Shown piece after piece: positions 1 to 13,543 of a stretch of DNA of 64,000 nt (its first letter is position 1; each line of letters opens with the position of its first letter). This DNA is from Caprimulgus europaeus (taxonomy: Eukaryota > Chordata > Aves > Caprimulgiformes > Caprimulgidae). The notes under the pieces are model-generated. The model saw only the letters and a program-made list of their open reading frames with translations, searched no databases and was not told the DNA's origin. Location of the stretch: the NCBI GenBank assembly GCA_907165065.1, contig OU015528.1, forward strand, positions 70,351,474 to 70,415,473, given 5' to 3'. A program made the position numbers and the translations under genes.

Positions 1-2080
1 CTACACTCCCATCCTCTGGCTGAGTGCTGGGATGAGAAGAACTGAGTCATGCTTTCTCTCTCGTGTGTGCCCCTCATTTCTCCCCAGGGCTGCTCTCCAG
101 GGCACACACTTGTTCAGCTTCTAGATAAGAGTTGCAATGTTCTCTTCTTTGAGATACTACATATCATTTAATGATTATATGCAGCTATCCTCCTACAAGA
201 TTGGCTTTCTTGGTTGAATAGCTGACGAGAAGCCTTGAGCTCAGAGCTTCCAGTGTACAGTAAATGTTCATTGATTATTATGCAAAAGGTAGCAACTGTG
301 GATTTTGATGCTTACGTAAAAAGAGAAGATAGAGACAGATTGAGTTTATCATAACCTTGGTTTATATAATGTCTTGTTTCTCTGGCATTTAGACAGACTT
401 CAGATGATTTTCATATTAAAACCAGATTGTAATGGTGCTTTAGAAAGAAAAAATATCTCTCTCACCTGAACAGATGTTCAAAATTATGTTCTAAGACACT
501 TTTAGGACTACTTAGAGGTCCTGTAACGTGGATAAACCCATTGCTTTTGGCCCCAAGGTAAGCCCAGTCTTCGGACCACAATACTTTAAGCAGCTAAATC
601 TAGACCAGAACACAGCAAGAACCAAGTCCAGCTAAAATCAAAACTTGTATCAAAACAACTCTGGCTTATAGATGACTTATGATTTTACAGAAAATGTAAG
701 CCAAGTTTGCTTTTGGAAGAAAGGGCAATGTTTAGTGGTGATTAAAATAAAAGTAAACAAAATTTCTATTTTCTTTAACACTCACATCCAGGTTCATTTT
801 ATATGATTCTGGAGGAAAAGGCAGCAGGCACTGCAAATATTTTATACAGGTGTATTCAGCTGTATGTCTAGAGGCCTATTCTACCAAGGACAATAAGAGC
901 AGGCCTACTGTGCTATAAAAGATAAGCTTACCATAGCTATATTTTCTGCATTTGGTTATATATAATGCCAAAAAATTAACTGGGCTATTTAACAAAAAAT
1001 TTCAATTCCCCATTCCTCAGGCTGTGAATTCCCTTTAAAATAATGTCTATGAAACTGGTGCAGATGATAGATCATGAGTGAACACGTATAAACCTCTCAG
1101 AAAGTTTGATAGGGCTGAGAAAAGAGGCTGAAGTACCGAGGTACAAGCAGAACATATCCCAGTTACAGATGGCAAAAAAAGTCTGGGCCTGGTAGTGGAT
1201 ATTAGAGGCTGAGCGAGGAGCTGTGGCTAGGTGCTGCAAGGTTCAGCTGTCTCAGGCCGTCTAGAGTGGTAGGTAGGTCCTTATGCAGTACACATGTCCA
1301 TCACAATTGAGGAGTATGGGCCAAACTGCAGCACATTCACATGCACCTTTTTCCTGTATGCTGCTTTTGGGCACTGTTGCATTTGTTTGAATGACTTGCA
1401 TTCACGGGCTCTTAAAAAAATACAGGAAGAAAACATTTAGTTTTTATTTTGTCAAATGACTGTATTAACTTCAGTAACCTCTGAAGCATTGTTTATCATT
1501 TTTTGGGTCAAAGTGCCACATGTCATTGTAATTAAATGTTGACTTCTGGAACAAGAAAAGGTCTTTCAGATAAGAAGATATAATTCCCTCTAAGATAAAC
1601 CTCTAGTGTGTAGGTAGAATTTGCCAAAACTGGAACCAACTGATACTCTGACAGGCCTTTGAGAAATTCTCATCAAGATCTGAATTACAGGCAATAGACT
1701 AAATCATTAAACTGAGAAGAAAGGGATGTATTTTTCCTTCTGTCCCTGAAAATTCAGCATGGTTGCCAGAAGATAGCAGGTCATCTTACTGTGGCTCTTC
1801 CTCTATGTGCTTGTGCATAGGGTTGCTAACCATGCCAGGGAGGTCAGACTCGTGTGCAGCGCTGATGTGCCAGTGCTGCTTCTGTACCATGGGGAGATCT
1901 CTGCTCCAGGAGCAATGCCAAACTGAAATATTCCCAACATGTCCAGATGACCCTTCCTTACATTGGCCCTTCCTTCCTTCCTTCCTTACAGCCCCAAGTT
2001 CTGTTCATAAAAGGGAAATATTTATTACATTTCCCAATAGCAATAAATAAGTAACTAAGCAGCTGAGAAAAAGGTTCATT

Positions 2081-2510
<430 letters not shown>

Positions 2511-2630
2511 TGTCTTTGCAAGGTGAACACTTCTTTTGTAGCAAACGAAATGGCCGTTTATGCAAAGGTTAGACCTCAGGCATCAGTCCTGTGAAAAGTT
2601 ATATCTTATCACATTTAACTCCAGCAATAC

Positions 2631-2654
2631 TTATGATAGTTTCCACTATCATAA
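2631..2654. repeat. Perfect 10-bp inverted repeat (hairpin)
   Basis: TTATGATAGT and ACTATCATAA are separated by a 4-base loop (TTCC). It lies in GNAT3 intron 3, 119 bp beyond the exon 3 donor and just before the microsatellite. No function is assigned. Confidence 0.6.
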
Positions 2655-2772
2655 AGGAAGTATTGAACTCTCATTGTTCTACTAGTCTTAACTATTACAT
2701 TACCCTCCCCCACCAAAAAAAAAAAAAAAAGTATTCAAATGTCTGTTTCAAGGGAAAGAGTGTCATACTCAC

Positions 2773-2914
2773 AATTCTAGCTGGGTTTTCATAACTGATT
2801 CCTAACTTAGTCATTGCTTTCACGATAGTCAGAATAGACTGCACTGCATTACTGTAAATGACAGGTCTGAACTCCATGCGTTCCTGGTATGTGAAACCAT
2901 CTTTATGGATGATC
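2773..2914 (-). CDS. GNAT3: GNAT3 coding exon 3 (start of helical domain)
   Basis: A 142-bp exon: one base completing Lys54, then 47 codons, residues 55-101. The peptide starts [15 protein letters not shown] and contains [20 protein letters not shown], the conserved alpha-A helix of the all-helical domain. It ends at a codon boundary, as in other Gi/Gt genes. The acceptor is a long pyrimidine tract ending GCACCAG|G; the donor is ATT|GTGAGT. Compared from memory with mammalian gustducin, the IIHK, ME(F), VIYSN, QSIL and VKAMT blocks are conserved. The segment after HKDG (FTYQER in place of YSEQEC), RP in place of KA before VIYSN, and the last residues (SYENPARI) differ. That is more change than in exons 1-2 and could reflect relaxed constraint or bird-specific change. 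Confidence 0.93.
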
Positions 2915-3758
2915 CTGGTGCAAAAGAGAAAACAAAAAGTTTATGGGATGCATTAAAAGAATGCCATGAAAAGTGGGATCAGATGCTTTTGTGGTCAGCT
3001 TGAGGAAGAACTGAATCCACCTGGCCCTTGGAAAAGAATTTATTGATGGTCAATTTGCCTGGAACAGGTTAACAGCAATTTCTGCAGTTGCATGAGCTTA
3101 AATTTATGAGGCTAGATTTTGACTCCCCAACCTGAGTGAACAGATATTGTTTTTTTACCTTGTGGGTGAATATAAGGTAATGTATGCACCTGGAAAAAAA
3201 CCTAGGCCCATTCCTGTGGATACAAAGTATAGCTGGGCTGAGATCCCAAATAGACCTGGGTTCTCACACTGCTTGTTTAGTCATTCTCATTTTTAATCTG
3301 AATCTTACCTAGAGTAGAAATATTGTTGTAAAAATATTTCTACACTGAGGCACTTCCTCAAGAAAACAAACAAACAAACAAACAAAATCTTTAATATTTC
3401 TTTGTACATCAGTTACGATTTCTAGCTGCTGACAGGTGTTACTGTTATTATCTATAGGTTTTGGAGACATACATATTACTCCAAAGGATTTGACCTGTTG
3501 TCCGGAGGAAAAAGAACCTTAGTAGGCAAATTCATTTAATCTAATTCTGAGAGATATTATAGTTACATAATCCTCCTTGGCTGGGCAATGGCATGTGGTT
3601 AAAGTTCTCCAGGATCACTGTGCAGATTATATCATGACTCAGAGACATCTTTTTCCATGCGTTGTGAAAAACGGTGAAAACTTCACCCATTTTGGTGTAG
3701 CATACTCTCAGACAGTAAACTGTTTTGGATGCTGCTGGAACCAAGGCTGTATTCTACC

Positions 3759-3781
3759 TCACCTCCGTTGTTCGGAGGTGA
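3759..3781. repeat. Perfect 9-bp inverted repeat
   Basis: TCACCTCCG and CGGAGGTGA flank a 5-base loop (TTGTT). It is GC-rich for this region and lies in GNAT3 intron 2. It may be a relic of a mobile element, or chance. Confidence 0.5.
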
Positions 3782-5869
3782 AGGCAAGGTTATTAAATAA
3801 ATAATTTCTGGGGTATGGAGTTTGATTTTTTTGCCCTGTCTCTTGCCAGAGATGCAGTCTGGACAGAGCTATGCAAGCAGAAAGGGGTGACGTGAAAGGA
3901 TGTGAGAGGTTAGCCCAGAAGGAGTCCAGGTGTGTGTCTTGGGGAGACCTTCCCTTTAAGAGGGGAAGTTGACCCTGTCAGAAAATAATTCACTTACTTA
4001 CACATGAGCACAAAACCCAGATCACAATTTAAAGTATCTTAACATCTTTCTGACTCATGGATGTTAGAAAATTAAGAAGTTACATTCTTGTTTCTGTAGG
4101 AATAGCACCCTTAGGAAAAGAGTTCTCTCAATTTTTCCTCAATCACATCTAGACCAGGTAAAAATGTAAAGTCTGTTTTGAAGCTTTGAGTTTTTTTAAT
4201 GCTGTTTTCAGCATGAACTCAAATGAATCTGCAAGATTAAAAGGAATGCTATGGAACTTGGGAGAAAGATAAAAAGTATGTGTCTTACACAGCCTAGTAT
4301 ACTAAAGAACCATTTTTTGCCATCCTCTGGAATATCCATGTATCCCTGTGTCAATACAGTGAGGAATGAAATAAGAGTTGTTCAGAGGGGACGCTGATTC
4401 ACTTGGAGGAATCTAATGTAGTTCCATGATAGTGCACTGGATAATCTGGATTGCTGCTTGTGCGAAAGAGGACATTTAGCAATGTCCTGTATGTGAGGCA
4501 CCACAGGGCTCAGAGCTCCACACTGGTGTAGGTGGCCTCCTTTAGTGGGTCAAATCACTTTTAACAAGAAATAATTTCAACTGCTATCAACGTTGAACCT
4601 TGCATTGGTACTTAAGCATATTCTTCTCACTCTTACCCTTACCACCTGTGAAAGCAGCAGCTTTTCTGCAAATAATAAAATGAAATATATAGAAACTAAA
4701 ACCCTATGAAGTACCTGAACTTGGTTTAACTACTTTGTGTTTCTCACATTGGTGGCCATAAGAGGATTTCTGGGGAAGATGGGTGTTTTGCCTGTGACTG
4801 CAAAAATCTGGGAGAGAGAAGGAAAAGCCCTAACACCATCCACAAATGGCTATTTTATATTTTCATGCTTTCCATTTGAAGAACAAAGGAAGGAAGAAAA
4901 TATAAGATTTGCAAATAAAACTAGATTCTATAATTACAGAAAGAAAACGTGGGTTTGCTTGAGGCTTTTCATGGTTTTCTTTTTATGAGTTTACTTTCTG
5001 TTTTGGGGGGGGGTTTAATTTTTAATATTTTTTTACTAATATATCTATGTCCTCTAGCAGAAGGTATGTTAGCCAGCTTGTTAAATCAGCAGTGAATTTT
5101 GCTGCTTACGTTAAAGGTCTGTCATTCTTAAGGAAGGGTTGTAAAACAGGCTGACATCTTGTATGGCCAGAAGGAGCATTTTAGCAAATGGAAAATTTTG
5201 TTCTCTGATCCTCCTTGAAAAAATAAACAACCTTTAAAAAATAAATTCAGGATGCTGAAAGCATGAAGGTTACACTATCAGCCATAATATCTTAATTTTG
5301 TTTCTATTTTTCACTCAAGGAGGGCTTCTCACCAGATAGGTGCAGTCAATTCAGTATCAAAAGACATGATGACTTACCAATTATTTTGTTTCCTACTTTT
5401 CATTCGTTATGAATTATTCATGGTAGGTTTGTACTGCTGATTTAGATCATAGCGCAGAAATACTCAGTTTAAAAAAATTTAGAACACACATTGGAAATTA
5501 TCTAGTCAGAAGCACAGAGCTCTGGAAAAGCTCTTTTTTTTTTTTTTTTCCTTTTTAGTTATCCCTCATAACCATCCTAGCCATTGCAGTGTGTCTAAAT
5601 TTTGAACATCAGAAGATATTGTGCAAAGCTTAGTGGAAGGATTTAAGGTTGGTTGAAATCTTTAATCTGTAAAGAATGAGGATTATGAATTAGAAAATTA
5701 TATTAATAGGAGTGGAATTACCTTTATTTTGGTGGAAAAATGTATTTTCATTGAAAAAGTAATAACTGAAATTGTGGGGTTTTTTAACTGAAAAAAATTC
5801 ATTCTTTTAAAAAAAAGTCCTTGGTTGTAACAGGAAGATGACATTTTATATGTTTGTGTTTTTTTTTTC

Positions 5870-6110
5870 AAGGGCAAGTACTGATAGAACAAGGGGAAAT
5901 GGCTTTAAATTGGAAGAGGGCAGATTTAGATTAGATATTAGGAAGAAATTCTTTCCTGTGAGGGTGGTCAGACACTGGCACAGGTTGCCTAGAGAATCTG
6001 TGGATGCCCCCTCCCTGGAAGTGTTCAAGGCCAGGTTGGATGAGGCTTTGAGCAACCTGGTCTAGTGGAAGGTGTCCCTGCTCATGGCAGGGGGGTTGGA
6101 ACTAGATGAA
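5870..6110 (+). mobile_element. CR1 LINE fragment (3' end of ORF2)
   Basis: Translates to the familiar CR1 ORF2 C-terminus: DRTRGNGFKLEEGRFRLDIR, then FFPVRVVRHWHRLPRESVD and SLEVFKARLDEALSNLV with a stop. About 50 bp of 3' UTR follows (CTGCTCATGGCAGGGGGGTTGG). The terminal short repeats are missing and replaced by an A-run. It is 5'-truncated, as CR1 copies usually are. It is the same subfamily as the minus copy at 9297-9614. Confidence 0.92.
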
Positions 6111-6124
6111 AAAAAAATTAAACA

Positions 6125-6450
6125 ATGGGAGATGATTCACACCATATTGAATTAAACTGTGGAACTACTTGCCATAGAGTATTGTGGATGTTATTAGTTT
6201 ACCTTGGTTCAAAAAAGATTCAGGAGAAAGGTAGGCAATTAATGGAGGCTATTAAACACAGTGATGCCATCTTGGGTTCAGGATTCTGCCTGAGCCACAG
6301 CTCAGATACTATCAGACTATCCAGGACAAGTATTTGGTCTGGTTGTCTGGTCTGATGACCTTCTGAAAATATCCTTCATTAGCTACTGCAGGAGATAGGA
6401 TACGAGGCTAGGTGGATCTGCCATGGCTGGTTGTCTTATGCATTCATGTT
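6125..6450 (+). mobile_element. Ancient CR1/L3-like LINE 3' relic
   Basis: The order TGGAACTACTTGCCATAGAG, then GGTTCAAAAAAGATTCAGGA, then GGCTATTAAACA, then a stretch like GATACGAGGCTAGGTGGATCTG matches the 3' end of old amniote CR1/L3-clade elements as I remember them. It is heavily diverged and directly abuts the younger CR1 copy on its left. Confidence 0.5.
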
Positions 6451-6721
6451 CTCACTACAGTGCTGTAACTCCTACCAAAGCCAATGAAGAAGCTTCCCTG
6501 GTCTTCAGTAAGGAGTTGGACCAGTGCACGATTTGATCAGACAGATTTGATTACTAATCCAGATGTGTGCCTTAGTCACTTTGTGTTTTTCTTTATGTGG
6601 TTGAATGAGAACTTGATTTTAATGATTCAAATAGGCATAAATATTGTAATAAGACATTAGCTACATAGCTTATACTACAAATACCAAATTCAGCAACTGA
6701 TATGAATATTCATATACTTAC

Positions 6722-6764
6722 TTCATTTGCTTTACAATAGTGCTCTTTCCTGACTCCCCGGCAC
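6722..6764 (-). CDS. GNAT3: GNAT3 coding exon 2 (P-loop)
   Basis: A 43-bp exon, the invariant size of exon 2 in Gi/Gt alpha genes. It encodes (G)AGESGKSTIVKQMK, residues 40-54. GAGESGKS is the G1/P-loop that binds the GTP phosphates; Lys46 and Ser47 are the phosphate- and magnesium-binding residues, and both are intact. The acceptor is a C/T-rich tract ending CTGCAG and the donor is AA|GTAAGT, a perfect match to U1. It joins in frame to exon 1 (codon 40 split 1+2) and to exon 3 (codon 54 split 2+1). It is too short to be found from open-frame length and was recognised from the motif. Confidence 0.95.
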
Positions 6765-7164
6765 CTGCAGAGGGGGGAAGTTGAGGAGATGTAATTGATA
6801 CATGAATAAGTAGCAAGTATTAAAAATAGCTCTCTGGAACATAGAATTTTGTATTTATGAAGAGACATACAAATGTTAAAGATCCACATTGTACTAACTA
6901 TAACCCTTCCTAGTGTCCATTCAGACTTAAAAAGAATGAAATCTGCATAAAAAATATTAATTCTGGGAAGGAAAAGAAAAAGATATTTGAAAAGAAATGA
7001 ACATTAAATCAGTTAAGAGAAAAACATAGACTGTTTAATTATCAAGGAAATAAAATATGGATCATGTTTTGATTTCATCCCTGGCAGATGGGCAGAAAGA
7101 CATGAAGAAACTACAGCTTCTGACAGTGTCCCGTTCATTACATGAATTGTAGTTGATCATTTAA

Positions 7165-7226
7165 CGTGTATTTGGACTACATGATCTTTTGAGGTCCCTT
7201 CCAATCCCTAACATTCTGTATCATGA
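7165..7226 (+). mobile_element. CR1 3' tail
   Basis: TGGACTACATGATCTTTTGA followed by GGTCCCTTCCAATCC and a decayed ATTCTGTATCATGA tail corresponds to the last 60 bp of a CR1 element. Confidence 0.65.
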
Positions 7227-7319
7227 CCTTTTTTGAGCCAAACCAGCCAGTTCCATGCTCTTTGAGCAACTGGAAAACAGGGTGTGGAGACTTGCATGTG
7301 GTCTATCTCATGTTTCATG

Positions 7320-7750
7320 ATCATAGAGTCACAGAATGGTAGGAGTTGGAAGGGACCTCAGGAGATCATCTAGTCCAACCCCGCTGCCAAAGCAGGTTCC
7401 CTACACCAGGTTGCACAGGAAAGTGTCCAGGTGGGTTTTGAACATCTCCAGAGGTGGAGACTCCACAGCCTCTCTGGGCAGCCTGTTCCAGTGCTCTGTC
7501 ACCCTCACAGTAAAGAAGTTTTTCCTTAAGTTTGTGTGAAATTTTCAGTGTTCCAGTTTGTGCCCATTGCCCCTTGTCCTGTCACAGGGAACTAGTGAAA
7601 AGAGCCCGGCCCCATCCATTTGGCCCCCATACTTCAGGTATTTATAGACACTGATAAGATCCCCCCATCAGCCTTCTCTTCTCCAGGCTGAAGAGTCCCA
7701 GCTCTCTCAGTCTTTCCTCATATGGGAGATGCTCCAGGCCCCTCATCACG
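7320..7750 (-). mobile_element. CR1 LINE fragment, 5'-truncated
   Basis: The plus strand reads the reverse complement of a CR1 3' end: tail repeats, GGTAGGAGTTGGAAGGGACC, then the ORF2 C-terminus ([17 protein letters not shown]-type frame), out to a region corresponding to the [20 protein letters not shown] block. Truncated at about 7750. It is the same subfamily as 51955-52432. Confidence 0.92.
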
Positions 7751-9296
7751 ATGCAGAGGCAGCACACGAGCAAACGTCTTGGCACTGGAGCTTTGTCAGT
7801 TCCTCTGCCTCATGGTCCTCTGCTATGAGGTAGTATGTCTGGAAGTGGGAAACCTGCCGAACAATGCAACAGATCCAGCTTGGGAGTGAATCTGCAGGAA
7901 ATCCCCATAGCTGACATGCAGGTACAGGCATTTGCTTGCACGGCCAGTTGCAGAACTAGGGCATAGGTTTGGTCAGATTATGTACAATTAATTTACCCTT
8001 CTTATCTCATGCAAAATGAGTAATCGCAATGCAAAACTTCTCCACTGGAATCAGTGGCAGTGACTATCATCTTAACTTCTGTCAGTGAGAGTGATGAGGC
8101 TTGGCAAGAACTGCCAAACAAGAGCCAGATTTTGAAAGCACCTGAAGAGAGTATTTATTTTTGGTTGTGAATCCATGGGACAGGATTCATCACTGCCTTT
8201 CTCTTTGCAGATTATCATTTACCTCACTGGACGGTGTCAAACGCTTTTGACAGAAGAACAAATTTGAGGCATAGTTATTCTAACTGAGGGATTCTCAGTG
8301 AATTCAACAAACTGATTACAAACTTTCCAAACAGATTTTGTAAAGCTAATAACATTTAAATGACAGATTAATTTACTCAAATGAATCACAACAGACAGCA
8401 AACCATATGCAAAACATTTTCTAAAGCCTATGATATGAATGGCAGAAAGTGAGAGAAAAAAAACAAGCCTATGCAAAATGGGCTGATGCTGCCATCTGCC
8501 AGAGTTTGTAAAAAATGCAAATTTGCTGTAGATCATCTGTACCTTCAGTGCCCTTCTGAAGGACTTGGTAAAGCCCTGTCAGCAAGGTGGTGTTTGCTAC
8601 ACTTTTTATAGAGAAAAGAGCAGGCTGTGCTGAGAATTCATACTTTCACCTCATGGAAAGGCCAGGAAGCATAATATAGAAATGAACCCTTCTTCTAGAT
8701 CCAAAAGGCAAAGTTAAAGTAGAGCGGGAGACATAATTTATATCTTTTAGGTGTATTTTTCTACCTCTGCTCATCTTTAATTTATGATCCAGTAATGCCT
8801 TTATCTAAACAACAGATGACTCTCAGACTTTGGCTTCACTGTTGAGTGTCATGTTAGTCACAGCAGCATTTGCACCCCAGGAAATGGGTCAGAAACAATT
8901 TACTTTGCACCTGCTTCCTTTCTTCCTTCCCCCTCCTGCACAGCGTGCTCCTCCGGTCAGGGCCCCAGGGCGGGAGATCGGGGACGGGGCTGTGTTTCCA
9001 CCCACAGCAGTAGCCTTCCGCTTCCAGAAACAGTGGCAAAAGCACACAATGACAGCCCTTACGTGACTGCATGGGGACCTGAAGGCAACTTCTCTTTCAG
9101 AGGTAGTGAAAAGGGCAATTATAATCGAGCCCAGAATTTCTGAATAAAATATGAGAACTTAGGCCAAACTTAGTCCTATCCTGTGAAGCTTGGGAAGTTT
9201 AATTGGCTTTTGAGAAACTCTCTGTCACTGTGAGGCTTTGTAGCTCAACCTGATAGGGACCGGTAGTAATATGGCATAGCTCCTATTTTGCATTTT

Positions 9297-9614
9297 ATAG
9301 AATCATAGAATGGTTTGGGTCGGAAGGAACCTTACAGCTCCTCCAGTTCCAACCGCCCTGCCATGAGCAGGGACACCTTCCACCAGACCAGGTTGCTCAA
9401 AGCCTCATCCAGCCTGGCCTTGAACACTTCCAGGGAGGGGACATCCATAGCTTCTCTGGGCAACCTGTGCCAGTGTCTGACCACCCTCACAGGAAAGAAT
9501 TTCTTCCTAATATCTAATCTAAACCTACCCTCTTGCAATTTATAGACATTTCCCCTTGTTCTATCAGTACCTGCCCTTTTAAAAAGTCCCTCCCCAGCTT
9601 TCTTGTAGGCTCCA
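9297..9614 (-). mobile_element. CR1 LINE fragment, 5'-truncated
   Basis: Reverse-complement CR1 with tail at ATAGAATCATAGAATGG and the 3' UTR. An ORF2 C-terminal frame of EGRFRLDIRKKFFPVRVV type follows, with SLEVFKARLDEALSNLV intact. It ends near the CTTGTAGGCTCC segment. Confidence 0.93.
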
Positions 9615-11715
9615 ATTTCACGTATATAAGATTGTCTAGCATTTTCAAATTTGCCTCTGATTTCTCTGTCTCTGTTTGGGTATCAAGTTTCCTTGAGAAG
9701 GAAAGAAGGCAGGGAAAATGAAGTTACTGAAATTTTGATCAATGCCTAAAACTCTGGATCTGCTCCTGGGAGCTGAAAGATATCCTCACTGCCAGAAAAG
9801 TGGACGGATATTTGCTCCCACACTTCTTCCCAGAGATCCCATTTACCGTGCCCCAGCGCTTGCCACATCCACCTGCAGCGAGGTGCTGTACTCGCAGCAC
9901 TCCGGCAGACTGTAACCTGCCTCTCTTCTTGCTTTGGGTATTTCAAAGTGCCCTCCTCCACGTCCCAAGCCCATTTTGTTTCTGGGCACACTGGGGCTGC
10001 AGAGGAGACTCAGGAAGAGAGTGGTGTGACGTTGCTGCAGGCACCGAGCTGCAAAGGAGCCTTTCCCCAGCAGCCTTACATGAATTGTCCTGCTGATCTG
10101 GGACTGCCTAACCAATTCCCTGCAGGCCACCCAGGCATACAGACAGAGCAGAAACAGAGAAAAAATGGAGATGCCTTGAAAGCCAGTGAGAATCTCTCAA
10201 ATTCAAAAGAAACTAGAATTCAGAACCTCAGCTGTAACTTGATGTCCCTGTTTTTCTAAGCAGAATTTGTTTGAATATTTGTGGAAAATGGGGAGACTAC
10301 AAGCCCCTTTCAAGATTAGCAAGTGCTGAGCCACTGAAGAAGGTTCTTTTTGTATATTAAGCTGCTTTTGTGTCTCAGATCAAGAGCTATTATCTCTTTA
10401 CCGGTATTATTCATGTGGAAGTAAAGGTTTGGTTTAGGAAAGTTTCCAGAAGTTAAGGCAAGAAAATAAGAAAAACCTACTGCTTGAATATTTTGTCTGA
10501 AACCTGTCACAAAAGCCACTGGCATAGACCTAAACCAGCAAAAAGCAGGAAAAGAAAATCTTCAAATTAGAATCAGAAAAGGTTTCACATGTCTGCCTGA
10601 GCCTTGTCTGTGCCATTCAGAGCTCTGGAAACTGTGAACTGGACTGGAAATTAGATCTTCCTGGTCCTCTTACCAAACTCATCAAACTTTCTCCATGAGA
10701 GAAAGAAACTAGAGAAAAGATCTAATATCTAACTGTATTGGGGGAATAACATCTGTAAATGCTGCCCCACCCTCAAAAAAAAATCGGTGTATTCTGATCA
10801 GTGAGGGTATTGGGCTGCCTTTGTGCTCAAAGTCCTTGCTTCCAGTGCAGGTATTAATAACAGGAACTTAAACTTGACTTCAATAATACAGTAACTGATT
10901 CATTTAACTGGGTCTAAACGTCTATATTATAAACTTCTACATTCAGACATTATCAGAGACCTCTGACAGTCAGTAGATAAAAATATATGCTACTAAAACT
11001 AAAACAAACAACTTCAATTTTTGTCACTTGGAAGCTGATATTTAAATTAAATTGGGGGAGTTGTGCCCTAAACGTGAGTATTTCTCTGTAAAGTGATCTG
11101 AGGATGACCAGCTCAAATAAGAATTGAGGAATTTTGTGTTGCCATTGAAAACTGTAGACAATGAAACCATGGAGTAATACTTTGAAAATAAAGAAGTGCA
11201 AACTTTTAATGATTATTTAAACAGAAGCTAAGTTCTTATTTCTGTAAAACATCACTGTCAGCATCAGTTGTTTTGTCCACGTTTCAAATGTGTGCTGCAC
11301 TTTGCACACAACTAAATTGCAAGCTGGTCTCCTACAAAGTATATAAACTGTGTGTGATCTGGTAGGCAAGATATGGCCCTGATACAAAAGAAATAAAACT
11401 TTCACCTTGGAGTTTGTTCCAGACTCATAAAACAATCTGATTTTTTTGAAGTATAAATATGTAGATTAGCAGACAAATTGAGGGGATGAGATGGCCTTGA
11501 CAACCTAGGAACACCTAACACAGAGGACTTAATCCTCCTAGCTCCTGGACAACCTGTGCAAAACATCAGAAAGTGGCACAGTTTTCCCCCTCCCCCAGTT
11601 TGTATGTGCAGTTTTTATGTGCATGTCATATAAACTGTAAATTATCACCTCAATACAGATAATGTGTTTGCCCAGATCATGGTACTTAGCATAAACAAAT
11701 GTGATGTCTGTATTC

Positions 11716-11716
11716 C

Positions 11717-11763
<47 letters not shown>
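11716..11763. repeat. (GA)n microsatellite
   Basis: About 24 GA units with one interruption (GAAAGA), in GNAT3 intron 1. Confidence 0.95.
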
Positions 11764-13460
11764 TCTATAAATTTTTTTTTTTAAAGGACCTATTGGAGGA
11801 TGCAGAAAGACCAGACTAGATGTTAAAAAATCCTCTCAGGAAATGATCAGAATACTTTTTCAGAATACTTTTTATATTTTTTTTTATTTTTTTAAAAAAA
11901 TTTAATGGTAAGATCACACTGAAAAACTGATGATATACATGTTCATTTTTTTTTTCCTGAGCAATTTCTAATAATCTACCTACTGCAAAAGAAACAATGG
12001 TGACAACTGGTCTATCATATTGAGGCAACATATGGTCTGAATGAACAGAAACCATGGACTAGGTTAGGACTGGACTGGTTGTCTTGAATGGAGCTGCCCT
12101 GGATTTATGAAATGTAAAATTTGAATAATTTCTGAGATCATCTCAGAGGTGTGGAAAGGTAACAGCTACAGATCTGAACATGGTAGATTTAATCCTCTCC
12201 TCTCAGGCCATTTCACTGGTTGACTCTGGAAGGGGCTATATGGTGCCCCTTATATACATTACTTCAGCAGCTGTGATTCCAGATGTTCAAGAGACACTTT
12301 CACTCTAGCTGTGCAACAGGCTCAAAACAGACTCATGTTTTATTCACCTCTTGCTTTTTTAAGGAAAAGAAAAATCAAGCTAAGTCTATAATCTTTTTTT
12401 TCCTCTCTCCAGCATGTTTTTTACCAAGTCCTTGTGATCTAGTGCAACAGTTCCCTAGGAGAAAAAACCTTTCAAAACATTAACCACTGACAAATTTAAA
12501 TCTTTATCATGTATGACATGAATTTAGGAAGATATTGTAGAAATATATTTTATAAAGAAGACTTCAGCAAAAGTATTTTGGATTGTGATTGTAGTCTTGT
12601 CTCGTGAAATGAGTGCTTGTATAGTTGATGAAACTGAAATATGTTCAGATTTGAAATGAATTAAACAGAAGTATTTTTCACATAGCTTGCAATTAATCTC
12701 AAAGTACTTTACTAAAAGTATTTTGAGATTGATAGTAATAGTGTCAAAAGAAGACTGATTATATACATTAAGAAACATCTAAAGCTGAAGTCCTTAATAC
12801 TAAATATATACTTATGTTCTGGGAGGGGTAATTTAGTTTGTGTCCTGGTGGTAAAACAACCTCCAGTACTACTGCCAAGGCATGAAAGCTTGAATATCAA
12901 AATATATCATCAAACTGTTTATCTTATCAATTCATCTTTTTCTTATAAATTCCTCTTAAAGGATTTCTTACATCTTCCTCATGGACCAGTGTCTGATAAG
13001 GTCAGAGACGGGATGCTGGAGTAAATGGACCCTAGTTCTAACTCGATATGACAATTCCTTTTTGTAAGAATATATAGAAAGTATTGAAACTTTATGGAAG
13101 TTTAAATGAAAATATTATTCTGTTTTTTTACTAACTCAAGCTTGCCTCAGTAGATGCAGTATTTTGTATTGATGTGGCACAGAAAATCTTCATATTCTCC
13201 ACTGGACTGAAAAGCTTTATAAACAGCAATCTGAACACTGATGGTACATAAAGTGTATCAAATTGCTACTTTCCTGTTACTGTTTGAGAAACGTGCATGG
13301 TTATGTTTTTCTTTTATTTCTTTAATAATAATAGCACTCAGATTCTCAACAGGTATAAACAGACTTTTTGCAGAAGATACAAAACATCAGAGTTAAGTTG
13401 ATTTACTTTATCTATGGGATCTAGCTAAATTTGAATAAATGTCAGTTTAAAAGCATTTGT

Positions 13461-13543
13461 AAGCATTGCAGTTATGATCAAGGAGAATATAGAAATATTT
13501 CAAAGCATTGAGGTTACAATCAGGGAGAATATAGAAACATTTC
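13461..13543. repeat. Imperfect 42-bp tandem duplication
   Basis: AAGCATTGCAGTTATGATCA...ATTTC (13461-13501) is repeated at 13503-13543 with about six substitutions. Both copies share GGAGAATATAGAAA. It is a simple local duplication in GNAT3 intron 1. Confidence 0.8.

Larger units (their letters stand above)
2915..6721 (-). other. GNAT3 intron 2
   Basis: A 3807-bp intron with GTAAGT donor and CACCAG acceptor. It holds an (AAAC)n run at 3364-3386, a 9-bp hairpin at 3759-3781, poly-T runs, a CR1 fragment at 5870-6110 and an older LINE relic at 6125-6450. The stretch 3540-4000 has a somewhat repeat-like composition that I cannot assign. Confidence 0.9.

Noticed and set aside
1130-1260. Weak resemblance to a CR1 frame (SLGLVVD-like)
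   Set aside because: Only a few residues match and no neighbouring CR1 blocks are in order.
9780-10260. Overlapping 95-103-codon frames in a GC-richer block of GNAT3 intron 1
   Set aside because: Open on both strands because of local GC content; no motif or splice-site support.
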